A DNA stretch of 37,945 bases. Origin: Anaerozeibacter quisquiliarum. Lineage in GTDB: Bacteria; Bacillota; Clostridia; Christensenellales; Aristaeellaceae. Shown one piece after another: positions 1 through 7,625 of the stretch. The position numbers were made by a program, and so were the translations under genes. Each line of letters begins with the position of its first letter. Within the stretch, counting starts at the first letter, position 1. The stretch is taken from the NCBI GenBank assembly GCA_051162045.1, contig JBISDI010000038.1; one strand, given 5' to 3'. The notes beneath the pieces were generated by a model. That model was not told the origin of the DNA. It did not search any database and was given only the letters and a program-made list of their open reading frames with translations.

Positions 1-24
1 CCTGTTCATCGCTCTCATTCAAAC

Positions 25-55
25 AGCCACTCCACGGATGTCCCGTGAAGTGGCT
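25..55. repeat. inverted repeat (hairpin), possible terminator of an upstream gene
   Basis: Arms 25-37 and 43-55 pair over 13 positions with one mismatch around a 5-base loop, followed by ATTTGTTG on the + strand. It could end a gene lying left of the window; no gene in the window explains it. Confidence 0.4.
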
Positions 56-71
56 ATTTGTTGATGGTCTG

Positions 72-111
72 ACATGCCCCTCCGCTGGCTTTGGCTGGCG
101 GAGGGGCATGT
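72..111. terminator. strong hairpin, probable terminator
   Basis: Arms 72-85 and 98-111 form a perfect 14-bp stem with a 12-base loop. A T-rich stretch follows on the + strand (TTCGGTTTT). Two hairpins lie close together (25-55 and this one) before the ferritin-like gene, so this stretch is probably the tail of a transcription unit left of the window. Nothing else coding was seen in 1-174. Confidence 0.45.
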
Positions 112-174
112 TTCGGTTTTCCAGACTTTTTCGTTTTTGGTGCTCGCCGGTCTTGCGCAAGTATGTGAAATTAG

Positions 175-200
175 AAAGCGGCTGAAAATCCAGCCGCTTT
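175..200 (-). terminator. terminator-like hairpin after the ferritin-like gene
   Basis: Arms 175-184 and 191-200 form a perfect 10-bp stem with a 6-base loop. It begins 54 bases past the stop codon of the ferritin-like gene. The outer AAA/TTT pairs give a short U run on either strand, so it may work in both directions. Confidence 0.55.
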
Positions 201-254
201 ACCGAATATGATTTTCTCTCACCCAATGGCGGACAACAGATGTGGTTTCACACG

Positions 255-845
255 CTATGAATTCAGTTTTTCGAGCAACTCCGTGAAAAATCGTAGGTGC
301 AGCCGCTCGTCTTCTGCAATACGTTCGAGAAGTGACCGAACTTCCGTGTTTGTCGTCATAGCCGCATGTCTTTCGTAATTGTCAATGGCCTCGGACTCTG
401 ACTGAATATTAGCCATCAACATTTCACGAAGCGTACGTGCGTAATTTACTAAGTTTCCATGCCAGTATACCCTTCCGTCCCCGAACGTTGGGTTGCCGCC
501 TAGCGCTAGGATTGCGTCACCGAGCATGTCCAGATGGCTCATTTCAACAAGTGCAACCTGTAAGACGCCATTGGCGAATGATTCATCGTTCGTACTTAGT
601 GTGTTTTGATATATGTACTGCATTATGGCGGTCAACTCACTTACTGCGCCTGCGTAATCTTCCTTAAGCAACTTGACGGTGGCAGGATCAGAGCCTTTGG
701 ACACCTTAGGGTAAGGCGCAGGGTTGAGGTATATAGTCATCGCGGGCTCATTGTTGGGGTTGTTGGTGGATTCCTGACTCATTGCTATCGTTACTGGCAT
801 ATGCGTCTGCGTATTCACTCCTATCCCTCCTTCCTTCTGATGCAT
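255..845 (-). CDS. ferritin-like diiron domain protein
   Basis: A four-helix-bundle protein of the rubrerythrin/bacterioferritin type, about 196 residues, probably cytosolic. The expected metal ligands are visible in order: a Glu in the first long helix (AVSELTAIMQY), an ExxH in VEMSHLDMLGD, a Glu in the third helix (NIQSESEAIDNY), and a second ExxH in EDERLHLRFF. Clostridial proteins of this group carry a similar YPKV segment followed by the bundle. Role in iron or peroxide handling is inferred from the family. Start is uncertain: ATG at 845 has AAGGAGG at 851-857 (5-base spacer); GTG at 818 has GGAGG at 826-830 (7-base spacer). The low-complexity first 35 or so residues are unlikely to be part of the fold. 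The gene is AT-richer than its neighbours (28 of 60 bases are G/C at 361-420), which suggests a different origin. It stands alone, with a terminator-like hairpin downstream. Confidence 0.8.
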   Translation of the reverse strand: MHQKEGGIGVNTQTHMPVTIAMSQESTNNPNNEPAMTIYLNPAPYPKVSKGSDPATVKLLKEDYAGAVSELTAIMQYIYQNTLSTNDESFANGVLQVALVEMSHLDMLGDAILALGGNPTFGDGRVYWHGNLVNYARTLREMLMANIQSESEAIDNYERHAAMTTNTEVRSLLERIAEDERLHLRFFTELLEKLNS

Positions 846-900
846 ATGCGCCTCCTTGAGCAAAAATACGAGATCACTTGACTGCACCGTTGACCTATGA

Positions 901-1035
901 TACTTGTTATGGATTGCTCGTTTAAAGTCCTCAAGGTTCCCTGATGGCGCCCCATTAAGCGGAGGCGTAGTTCCGGAAATCGCGTTCTATGCAAACCCCC
1001 GCGCGCTGCGCATCATCGGCGAACCGTCAGAATAA
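901..1035 (+). pseudogene. possible 3' remnant of a lost + strand gene
   Basis: A short frame open from 901 to a TAA at 1033-1035 has no convincing start codon or ribosome site. Its last 30 or so codons read like a genuine protein C-terminus (EIAFYANPRALRIIGEPSE), and a strong + strand terminator follows 25 bases later. No + strand gene exists upstream, because the ferritin-like gene occupies the other strand. The simplest reading is that the 5' part of a gene was replaced by the AT-richer ferritin segment, with the join somewhere near 900-950. The family is not recognised. It could also be chance coding-like sequence. Confidence 0.35.
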
Positions 1036-1060
1036 AGGATCGTTGACCGGAACACAGATT

Positions 1061-1095
1061 CCCCGCCCAGCCATACGCCTGGGCGGGGAGTTTTT
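1061..1095 (+). terminator. rho-independent terminator
   Basis: Arms 1061-1070 and 1079-1088 form a perfect GC-rich 10-bp stem with an 8-base loop, followed by TTTTT at 1091-1095. It is oriented for the + strand, where the only candidate upstream is the gene remnant ending at 1035. Confidence 0.75.
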
Positions 1096-1163
1096 GCGTC
1101 ATGCGTCAAATCTGCGTCATAAGCCCTGTTTTCACCCTGCCATGCGCAGCCTCGAAGCCACCT

Positions 1164-1196
1164 CAAAATCGAGAAAAGCCCGTAGCTACGGGCTTT
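1164..1196 (-). terminator. terminator of tRNA-Leu
   Basis: A perfect palindrome at 1175-1196 lies 6 bases after the CCA end of the tRNA. On the minus strand it is followed by a T-rich tail (TTTTCTCGATTTT). It ends the single-gene tRNA transcript. Confidence 0.7.
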
Positions 1197-1201
1197 CTAC
1201 G

Positions 1202-1287
1202 TGGTGCTGAAAGCGGGACTCGAACCCGCACGCCCTCTCGGACAGGAGATTTTAAGTCTCCGGCGTCTGCCGTTCCGCCATTTCAGC
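1202..1287 (-). tRNA. tRNA-Leu (anticodon UAA)
   Basis: An 86-base class II tRNA. The acceptor stem pairs GCTGAAA (from 1287) with TTTCAGC, followed by discriminator A at 1205 and an encoded CCA at 1204-1202. The anticodon stem GGAGA/TCTCC holds the loop CTTAAAA, giving anticodon UAA, which reads UUA/UUG leucine codons. A long variable arm (TGTCCGAGAGGGCG) and the T arm GCGGGTTCGAGTCCCGC are present. It is transcribed alone from its own promoter. In this GC-rich genome UUA is probably a rare codon, which is inference. Confidence 0.95.
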
Positions 1288-1296
1288 GTGGTTGAT

Positions 1297-1325
1297 ATTA
1301 TACCAAACCCGCAGCCAAAGGTCAA
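1297..1325 (-). promoter_or_regulatory. sigma-A promoter of tRNA-Leu
   Basis: On the minus strand, -35 TTGACC (1325-1320), a 17-base spacer and -10 TATAAT (1302-1297). Transcription would begin a few bases before the mature 5' end at 1287. Confidence 0.85.
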
Positions 1326-1393
1326 TCCGTTTGAATAGATGGCATAATCGGCATAGTATTGTAATAAATTGATACGAAGTCGAAATATTTTGC

Positions 1394-1421
1394 TTGCAAA
1401 CCGGTAGGACTGTGGTATAAT
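1394..1421 (+). promoter_or_regulatory. extended -10 promoter of the first L,D-transpeptidase gene
   Basis: TGG then TATAAT (1416-1421) is an extended -10 box. A weak -35, TTGCAA (1394-1399), sits 16 bases upstream. The start codon at 1469 follows a leader of about 40 bases. Confidence 0.65.
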
Positions 1422-1468
1422 GAGGTGGACGATATGGTGGACATCGCGCGGTTTAGGAGGGATGGGCG

Positions 1469-2599
1469 ATGAAGCGGATGAGATGGATTACAGCTATGTT
1501 GCTGGCGCTTTTGCTGCTCGCGCTGGGTGCGGCGGCTTCGGCGGCCACCCGTTTGCCCCAGTACAGCCTGGTGGTGAACGGCAAGCACGAGGCGCTGTCG
1601 GCTGAAACCGGCTACCTGTTCAGGTCGGGCAGCGCGCTGATGGTGCCGGTCGAGGCGGTGTGCAAGCTGATGGGGATTGAGTACACGCAGAATCAGGCGA
1701 AGACCGCCATGACCATGACGGCCGACAACGGCGCGGAAGTGAAGATTCAATTGCGCAGCCGATCCATGTTTGTCGACGAGCTCAAGCGGCCGCTGCGCAT
1801 GGCGACCGTGCATCAACTCGGCCGCCATCTGACAGCTGACGTACAGGTGCTGCGCACGCTGGGGCTGAAGATTCGGCACTACAAGGCCGGCGCGGAAACC
1901 CGCAAGCTGGGCTACCCGGGCGGGGTGCTGGCGATCGCCGAAGACGCGGCGGGGTTGAAGCTGCCGGACATCAGCACCACGCCCCCCGAACCGCCCGAGC
2001 CGCCGGAGGTCAAGTTTGACGACGCCATACTGGATGCCGCCGCGAACGCCACGCAGATCGTGGGCGTGAAGTACAACGCCAAATCGAAGAGCGCCAAGTT
2101 CACCTTCTATCAGAAGGTGGACGGCAAATTGCGCGAGTTCTACTCGGGCCCCGCCTACGTGGGCCGTAACGGCATCGGCAAGCAAGCGGAAGGGGACTAC
2201 AAGACCCCCACCGGCACCTTCAACCTCACCCAGCCGTTCGGCCGACTGAAGGATCCGGGCACGAAGCTGGGCAAGTACACCCAGGTCGTCAAAAACCACC
2301 ACTACTGGGCGGGGCAAAACGGCCCCTATTACAACCGGATGGTCGATCTGAGCAAGGTTAAGGATTACAAGCCCAATGCCAGCATGGACGAGCACCTGTA
2401 CAATATCGGGGCCGCGTACAACTACTGCGCCTTCATCGATTACAACGCGGAGGGCGTGGCCGACAAGGGTTCGGCCATCTTCCTGCATTGCATGGGTTCG
2501 AAGAAGTACACCGCCGGTTGCGTCGCGGTCAGGCAGGAAGTGATGAGGAACCTGCTCAAGACGCTGAAGCCGGGCGCGAAGATCGTGATTTACGCATAG
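1469..2599 (+). CDS. secreted L,D-transpeptidase (YkuD domain) with copper amine oxidase N-like domain
   Basis: Makes or edits peptidoglycan 3-3 cross-links by Cys-dependent transpeptidation outside the membrane. The 376-residue protein has a signal peptide (MKRMRW then a hydrophobic run ending near ASA). A domain resembling the copper amine oxidase N-terminal/stalk fold follows (about residues 30-140, with a VPVEAVCKLMGIEY core), then a Pro/Glu linker, then the YkuD domain (about 190-376). The YkuD domain opens with GDYKTPTGTF and carries the catalytic HCMGSKKYTAGCVAV, with the His and the nucleophilic Cys in place. ATG at 1469 is preceded by AGGAGG (1455-1460) at an 8-base spacer. It has its own promoter and terminator. 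A second YkuD protein with a different wall-binding module follows at 2912, so the pair probably differ in localisation or substrate. Confidence 0.9.
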   Translation: MKRMRWITAMLLALLLLALGAAASAATRLPQYSLVVNGKHEALSAETGYLFRSGSALMVPVEAVCKLMGIEYTQNQAKTAMTMTADNGAEVKIQLRSRSMFVDELKRPLRMATVHQLGRHLTADVQVLRTLGLKIRHYKAGAETRKLGYPGGVLAIAEDAAGLKLPDISTTPPEPPEPPEVKFDDAILDAAANATQIVGVKYNAKSKSAKFTFYQKVDGKLREFYSGPAYVGRNGIGKQAEGDYKTPTGTFNLTQPFGRLKDPGTKLGKYTQVVKNHHYWAGQNGPYYNRMVDLSKVKDYKPNASMDEHLYNIGAAYNYCAFIDYNAEGVADKGSAIFLHCMGSKKYTAGCVAVRQEVMRNLLKTLKPGAKIVIYA

Positions 2600-2625
2600 G
2601 GGTAAGGGGGATTGCGAACGCACCG

Positions 2626-2665
2626 GGGCCACAGCGCCATTGCTCGGCGTTGCGGCCCGTTTTTT
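2626..2665 (+). terminator. rho-independent terminator of the first L,D-transpeptidase gene
   Basis: Arms 2626-2638 and 2646-2658 pair at 11 of 13 positions with one further G-T wobble, followed by a T run at 2660-2665. The remaining 246 bases before the next gene hold no coding signal I can support. A weak promoter candidate there is TTAACT, a 17-base spacer, then TATACG. Confidence 0.7.
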
Positions 2666-2911
2666 ATTGTCATAATTTGTGCGTGCACGATCCGGAACCG
2701 GCCGCATCCGCGCGCGGTCGAAACAGGACTGCGGTTGCGGAAGTTCGGGCGCGCGACCCCCGACCCCTACCGTAGGAATCACTGATTGGCAGGAATTACA
2801 CCATAAACAAACGGTTAACTCGGGCCAAAACCGGCTGTATACGCGCAACCTTCACAGCGCCCGTGCCGTCTGTATGATGTGACTCCACAAGGAAAGGAAA
2901 GTGAGGGGCCA

Positions 2912-4978
2912 ATGAAACGCAGGGTAACCGCCTTTGCGATCATGCTGCTGGCCGTGCTGCTCGTCAAACTGGGCATGCCGGTGTTGGCCGAGATGATCGT
3001 ACCGACGGCAGAGGGGTACACCTTGACGCTCGGTTATATCGAAGGCCGCGAAGCGCCGGTGTCCGCCCTCCTTACAAAGGATACCCCAAAGGATGAGGCC
3101 GCCCCGAACGTGGAATGGGCCTATAAGGAATTCCCGTTCACGACGCCCTACGGCGAAAACGGGCAGGTCGCGCGCGCCGTGGTGACCATGGGTACGCAGC
3201 GCGAGGCGACCGACGAGCAATGGCAGGCCATGACCGGCGCTCTGACGGACCTCGTATCGAGGGCCGTTCCCCATGCGGCCGATCTGGATGTCGGCGAGCT
3301 GGCACAGCGGATGGCGCGCGCGATCGATTCGGCCAAGCGCTCGGGCAAGCCCGACGAAGACGGGCAGCTAAAGCTGGCCGACGATCCCGCGGTCGTATTG
3401 ACCAAGCTGACGGTGGAAGCGCCGTATTACCCGACGCTCAAGCGCGGCGATCGCAATGGCGACGTACAGGCGTTGCAGCGGCAGCTGATCGAGATGGGCT
3501 ACCTCGAGGGCACGGCCGACGGACAGTTTGGCGCGATGACCGAGACGGCGGTCAAGGCGGTTGAAACCGAGCTGCGCGCCCGGGAGCAGGCCGTCATCGA
3601 CGCCCTGCCCACGCCCGCGCCGCTGCCCACGCCCGACCCCGAAATGACGCCCGACCCGGCGGCGACGCCGGCGCCGACGCCCGAACCCGCGCCCAAGAAG
3701 ACGCCCGCCACCGAGGTGGACGGCGTGGTCGACCTTAAGCTGCAAATCCGGTTGCACTCGGATGAGTTCCCGCTGGTAAGCGGCGATCTCGGCAAGGGCT
3801 CGGACGCGGCGGCGGTTGCGCGGCTTCAAAAGAGGCTGTTGCAGCTCGGTTGCCTGACCGGCGCGGCCGACGGCGACTACGGCGCGAACACCCGCCGGGG
3901 CGTGCGCATCTTCCAGCACTACAACGGCCTGACCGAGACCGGCGTGGCCGACGAGGCCACCCAGCGCCGCATCTTCTCAGGCGCGGCGAAGGCTCCGGCC
4001 AATCCGCTGATGCTGGAGGGTAGCGAAGGCGACGCGGTCAAGCAATTGCAGACGCGGCTGATCCTGCTGGGCTTCATGCGCGGCAGCGCGGACGGCTCGT
4101 ATGGAAAGGGCACGTCAAGTGGCGTGCGGGAGTTGCAGGGCTACCTGCGCGAAAAGGAAATCGCCGATCTGACGCGTAAGGCGCAAGCCGAGCGGCAGGC
4201 GCGGTCGGGCGTTCAGCCCGCGCAGCCGGGCACGGCGGTTCCCGCGAACGCCACAGGCGTCGCAGCCCAGCCGGATGTCCAGGTGACGCCCACCATCGAG
4301 GTGAACGGCATCGCCGATCCGCTGCTGATGGATGCGTTCTACGCAGACGACTTCGCGGCCCCGGCCATGAAGAACGGCGACGCACACGCGGACGTCAAGC
4401 GACTGCAGCGCAGACTTGGGCAATTGGAGTACCTGTACACCTCGCCCGACGGCTCGTACGGCAACGGCACCGAATCGGCGGTGCGCGACTTCCAGAAGCG
4501 CAACAGCCTGCCGCAGGACGGCGTGGCCGGCGCGCGGACGCTCGATCTGCTGTTCTCGGGCAAGGCGAAGAAGGCGCTCAAGCCCTACGTGCTCAAGGTC
4601 AGCATCGACAAGCAGCGGGTGTACGCCTACGGCCTCGACGAGAACAACGAGCATACCGTGTTGGTGCGCACGATGAAGGCCTCGACCGGCCTGAGCAGCT
4701 CGCCGACGCCCAGGGGCACCTACCAGGCCACGACCAGCCCCGGCGCGCGCTGGCACTACTTCAAGAAGTTCGATGTGTGGGCGCAATACGCCTACTACAT
4801 CGAGGGCGACTACTTGTTCCACTCGGTGCTGTACATGAACAAGGGCGGCTCGCCCACCTCTTCCTCGGTGAGGAACCTGGGCAGCCGAGCCTCCCACGGA
4901 TGCGTAAGGCTTGCGGTGGAAGATGCCAAGTGGATCTACACCCACTGCCCGCCAAACACCAAGGTGGTCGTGTACTAA
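2912..4978 (+). CDS. secreted L,D-transpeptidase with four peptidoglycan-binding repeats
   Basis: A 688-residue exported cross-linking or wall-anchored enzyme. A signal peptide (MKRRVTAF plus hydrophobic run, cleavage near VLA) is followed by a unique region of about 150 residues. Then come four PG_binding_1-type repeats recognisable by LQ..L...G(Y/C/F)L.G..DG.(F/Y)G..T, beginning near LKRGDRNGDV, LGKGSDAAAV, LEGSEGDAV and MKNGDAHADV. A Pro/Thr/Ala-rich spacer separates repeats one and two. The C-terminal YkuD domain (about the last 130 residues) carries SHGCVRL, the usual catalytic His-Gly-Cys-Val-Arg. I chose ATG 2912 because the signal peptide starts cleanly there and purine-rich GGAAAG/GAGGGG lies just upstream. 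An in-frame codon at 2879 would add 11 unlikely residues. A strong terminator follows, so the gene is monocistronic. Confidence 0.9.
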   Translation: MKRRVTAFAIMLLAVLLVKLGMPVLAEMIVPTAEGYTLTLGYIEGREAPVSALLTKDTPKDEAAPNVEWAYKEFPFTTPYGENGQVARAVVTMGTQREATDEQWQAMTGALTDLVSRAVPHAADLDVGELAQRMARAIDSAKRSGKPDEDGQLKLADDPAVVLTKLTVEAPYYPTLKRGDRNGDVQALQRQLIEMGYLEGTADGQFGAMTETAVKAVETELRAREQAVIDALPTPAPLPTPDPEMTPDPAATPAPTPEPAPKKTPATEVDGVVDLKLQIRLHSDEFPLVSGDLGKGSDAAAVARLQKRLLQLGCLTGAADGDYGANTRRGVRIFQHYNGLTETGVADEATQRRIFSGAAKAPANPLMLEGSEGDAVKQLQTRLILLGFMRGSADGSYGKGTSSGVRELQGYLREKEIADLTRKAQAERQARSGVQPAQPGTAVPANATGVAAQPDVQVTPTIEVNGIADPLLMDAFYADDFAAPAMKNGDAHADVKRLQRRLGQLEYLYTSPDGSYGNGTESAVRDFQKRNSLPQDGVAGARTLDLLFSGKAKKALKPYVLKVSIDKQRVYAYGLDENNEHTVLVRTMKASTGLSSSPTPRGTYQATTSPGARWHYFKKFDVWAQYAYYIEGDYLFHSVLYMNKGGSPTSSSVRNLGSRASHGCVRLAVEDAKWIYTHCPPNTKVVVY

Positions 4979-4985
4979 ACGACAA

Positions 4986-5033
4986 AACAACCGCCCCGGA
5001 CGCCGCAAGACGACGGCCGGGGCGGTTGTTTTT
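4986..5033 (+). terminator. strong rho-independent terminator
   Basis: Arms 4986-4999 and 5017-5030 form a perfect 14-bp stem, followed by a T run through 5033. It starts 8 bases after the stop codon of the second L,D-transpeptidase. Confidence 0.9.
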
Positions 5034-5098
5034 GTGCGGTTCGACGGCAGTTGCTCGCCTCCGGCCGGGAAGAACTCGCGAAGTTCATTCTGTGAGCG

Positions 5099-5128
5099 TT
5101 GACGAATCGCGCGCGCGACGGGTATAAT
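5099..5128 (+). promoter_or_regulatory. sigma-A promoter of the flippase-like / RNA methylase operon
   Basis: TTGACG (5099-5104), an 18-base spacer and TATAAT (5123-5128). Transcription should begin near 5135, which rules out the in-frame TTG at 5134 as a start codon. Confidence 0.8.
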
Positions 5129-5175
5129 AAGGTTTGGCTCGCGATTCAATTGTTATGAGGATTTGGTATGATATA

Positions 5176-6219
5176 ATGATTCGATTTTTGAAAAAGCACG
5201 GCGGCCTGCTCTACGTCGGCGCGCTCACACTGGTCGTAGTGCTGGCGCTCATGCTGTCCGACGAGATGCCGCGCGTGATCGAGTCTATGAGCAACCTGGA
5301 CGCGCGCTGGATGCTCCGCGCGGCGCTCTCGATCACCGTCTACCTGCTGCTGCGCGCGGCGACAGTTCAGTATTACCTGTGGCGCGAGGGCGTAAGGATC
5401 AACCCCTTGAACGCGCTGAACGTGACCCTGATCGGCCAGTTCTATTCGGCCATCACCCCGTCGGCCAGCGGCGGCCAGCCGCTGCAGGTGTTGACCATGC
5501 GCCAGATGGGCGTTCCGGTAAGCACCGCCACCGCCACCGTGTCGGTCAAGTTTATCGGGTTTCAACTGGCCTTCATGCTGACCGGCGGCGCGCTTTGGGT
5601 GACCCACATCCAGGCGGTAAACGCACAACTCAAGGGTGTGCGGTATCTCGTGGTGGTGGGCTACCTAATCAACGCCGCGCTGATGGTGCTGGTGGCGCTG
5701 ACCATGCGCAAGAGCCGCGCCGTCGAGCGCATGGTAGAGGGTCTCGTGCGCCTGGGCGCGCGCATGCGCCTGGTCAGGGACGCCGAGAAGACCGCCGCCA
5801 AGGCGCTTGCCGCGCTCGAGGACTACCGCGGGGCGCTGAAGCGCCTGGTCGACCGGCCGTTTGACGCGCTGGTGATATTCCTGCTGTCCTGCCTGCAAGT
5901 GCTGTTCCTGATGGGCGTGATCGTGTGCGTGTATCGCGCGTTCGGCCTGAGCGGCACTTCGGCCGGCGATCTGCTGACGCTGCAGCTGCTGCTGTTCATC
6001 ACCGCGGCGTTCGTGCCGCTGCCGGGCGCGGCGGGCGCGCAGGAGGGCGGGTTCTACCTGTTCTTCCAGGGCGTCTTTCCCGCCCGGCACATCCTGGCCG
6101 CCATGCTGTGCTGGCGGTTCTTCACCTACTATTTGTTGCTGCTGAGCGGGCTGGTCGGCGTGGTGGCAAATTCCATACGCGCCTCGCTCGCCGGGCGGAG
6201 GAACGGCGATGACGTTTGA
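5176..6219 (+). CDS. flippase-like membrane protein (lysylphosphatidylglycerol synthase TM-region family, UPF0104)
   Basis: An integral membrane protein of about 347 residues with roughly eight hydrophobic helices. It matches the MprF/YbhN-type transmembrane domain without a C-terminal aminoacyl-transferase part. Family hallmarks are ITPSASGGQPLQVLTM in the first third and the PLPGAAGAQEGGF loop near residue 280. Relatives move or remodel lipids, but the substrate here cannot be told. Start is uncertain. The promoter excludes TTG 5134; ATG 5155 has no ribosome site; ATG 5176 (MIRFLKKHGG) gives a natural N-terminus, but the nearest GAGG is 15 bases away. The gene overlaps the following methylase gene by 11 bases, so the two are co-transcribed and probably translationally coupled. 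Confidence 0.85.
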   Translation: MIRFLKKHGGLLYVGALTLVVVLALMLSDEMPRVIESMSNLDARWMLRAALSITVYLLLRAATVQYYLWREGVRINPLNALNVTLIGQFYSAITPSASGGQPLQVLTMRQMGVPVSTATATVSVKFIGFQLAFMLTGGALWVTHIQAVNAQLKGVRYLVVVGYLINAALMVLVALTMRKSRAVERMVEGLVRLGARMRLVRDAEKTAAKALAALEDYRGALKRLVDRPFDALVIFLLSCLQVLFLMGVIVCVYRAFGLSGTSAGDLLTLQLLLFITAAFVPLPGAAGAQEGGFYLFFQGVFPARHILAAMLCWRFFTYYLLLLSGLVGVVANSIRASLAGRRNGDDV

Positions 6220-6991
6220 ACGCATTACGAGCGTACGCAATCCGCTGACCCAGCGCCTGCGCTCGCTCAAGGACAAGAAGGGCCGCGACGAGACCGGCTG
6301 GCTGCTCGTCGAGGGCGAAAAGCTGATCCACGAGGCGTTGGCGCTGGATCTGGCCCCCCATTGCCTGCTGTACGAGGAACGCCCGCAAGCGCCGGACGCG
6401 CTGCTGCGCGCATTCTCGGCGGCGGGCGTTCCGGCGCATCCGGTGACCGGCAACGTCATGGAGGCGGTGTGCGACACGCGCTCGCCCCAGGGCTGCTGCG
6501 CGGCGTTCGATCAGCCCGCGCCGCTTGTCGGGCGGCCCGAGCGCCTGGTGGCGCTGGACGGCGTGCAGGACCCGGGCAATGTCGGCGCGATCTGGCGCAC
6601 CGCCGACGCCGCCGGCTTCGATGGGCTGTTGCTGGGCGTGGGCTGCGCCGATCCCTTTTCGCCCAAGGTGCAGCGCGCCGCCATGGGCTCGGGGCTGCGG
6701 CTGCCCTGCCGCATGGAGGCCGATCTTGCGGGGACGCTTAAGGCGCTCGGCGCGCTCGGCTACGCGGTGGTGGTGTCGGATCTGAACGGCGCGCCGTTCT
6801 ACGAGCGCGCGCCGCTGCCCGACCGATTCGCGCTGGTGATCGGCAGCGAAGCGCGCGGCGTGAGCGAGGCCGTGCGCGATACGGCCATCATACGCCTGAA
6901 ACTGCCGATGCGCGGCGGGGCCGAGTCGCTGAACGCCGCCGTGGCCGCCGGCATCATGATGTATGAACTGACGCGGGATTTGCCCGGATAA
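6209..6991 (+). CDS. SpoU/TrmH-family RNA 2'-O-methyltransferase
   Basis: A 260-residue AdoMet-dependent ribose methylase of the SPOUT (knotted) class acting on rRNA or tRNA. The N-terminal substrate-binding part begins ITSVRNPLTQRL and includes WLLVEGEKLIHEAL. The catalytic domain shows motif 1 (DGVQDPGNVGAIWRTADA), motif 2 (FALVIGSEARGVSE) and motif 3 (LKLPMRGGAESLNAAVAAGI). The exact target nucleotide cannot be assigned; close families are 23S rRNA G2251 methylase and TsnR-like enzymes. ATG 6209 has CGGAGGA with a 7-base spacer, inside the end of the upstream membrane protein gene. A stop at 6989-6991 is followed closely by the convergent amidase-like gene. Confidence 0.9.
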   Translation: MTFERITSVRNPLTQRLRSLKDKKGRDETGWLLVEGEKLIHEALALDLAPHCLLYEERPQAPDALLRAFSAAGVPAHPVTGNVMEAVCDTRSPQGCCAAFDQPAPLVGRPERLVALDGVQDPGNVGAIWRTADAAGFDGLLLGVGCADPFSPKVQRAAMGSGLRLPCRMEADLAGTLKALGALGYAVVVSDLNGAPFYERAPLPDRFALVIGSEARGVSEAVRDTAIIRLKLPMRGGAESLNAAVAAGIMMYELTRDLPG

Positions 6992-7026
6992 ACCCTCGCA
7001 TTCGCGTTATTTTGAAATGATATGGG

Positions 7027-7506
7027 TCAGCGCGTTCCGAGAATATGCAGAATGCGCACCTCCTCGTAGGCATAGGTGCTCAGCGGGCGATTGTCGCTGT
7101 CGATCGTGTGCGCGGCGATCAGGATGCCCGACGGATCGGGCGACTGGACCGCCACCACCAGCCCCGAATGGGTGAATATCCCCTCCACGAACGCCATCAG
7201 GAACACGTCGCCGGGCCGCGCGCCCTCGAGCGGGCGCGCCTCGGCATAGGGGCCCGGCCCCGCGTTGCCAACCAGGAACCGGTTCAGGAAGAACACGCCG
7301 GTCCACGACGGACTCCGGTCGCGCATGTTCCGGTAGTACCAGCCGTTTTCGGCCATGTTCATCACGCCGCCGCCCGCGTACAGGCATTGAGACGTGAAGT
7401 TGGCGCAGTCGCCGCCGATCTCGTCGAATACGCCGAACGCCAGGTTGCGCGCAAACGCCCAGCGGTGGGCGTACGCAATCGCGGCTGCACGGTCGTAACC
7501 GGCCAT
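7027..7506 (-). CDS. amidase-domain protein (Amidase_6-like)
   Basis: A small 159-residue protein that is almost entirely one putative amidase/NlpC-like papain-fold domain. The N-terminal YDRAAAIAYAHRWA is followed by the typical GGDCANFTSQCLYAGG with the presumed catalytic Cys, and HSGLVVAV supplies the expected His. No signal peptide is visible, unlike many larger wall-acting relatives, so its location is unclear. Start ATG 7506 has GGGGG at 7515-7519. An upstream in-frame ATG at 7521 lacks a ribosome site. It is divergent from galK, whose promoter lies in the 119-base gap, and convergent with the methylase gene. Confidence 0.8.
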   Translation of the reverse strand: MAGYDRAAAIAYAHRWAFARNLAFGVFDEIGGDCANFTSQCLYAGGGVMNMAENGWYYRNMRDRSPSWTGVFFLNRFLVGNAGPGPYAEARPLEGARPGDVFLMAFVEGIFTHSGLVVAVQSPDPSGILIAAHTIDSDNRPLSTYAYEEVRILHILGTR

Positions 7507-7567
7507 GATAGGCACCCCCATTCGCCAAAGCGTATGCGTCCGCGCGGGTGCAAATGCGTTCGGACAA

Positions 7568-7596
7568 TTGACCGGCCGCGTTCCGCGTGGTATCAT
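7568..7596 (+). promoter_or_regulatory. sigma-A promoter of galK
   Basis: TTGACC (7568-7573), a 17-base spacer and TATCAT (7591-7596). Transcription would begin about 7603, giving a leader of about 23 bases before the galK ATG. Confidence 0.8.
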
Positions 7597-7625
7597 GGAT
7601 GCACAATCAATGGGGAGGAACCGAT

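Noticed and set aside
989..1295. Small + strand frames over the tRNA-Leu region
   Set aside because: They cross the terminator hairpins and the tRNA itself and have no ribosome sites.
2666..2911. A riboswitch upstream of the second L,D-transpeptidase
   Set aside because: No known aptamer motif and no terminator-antiterminator pair was seen in the stretch.
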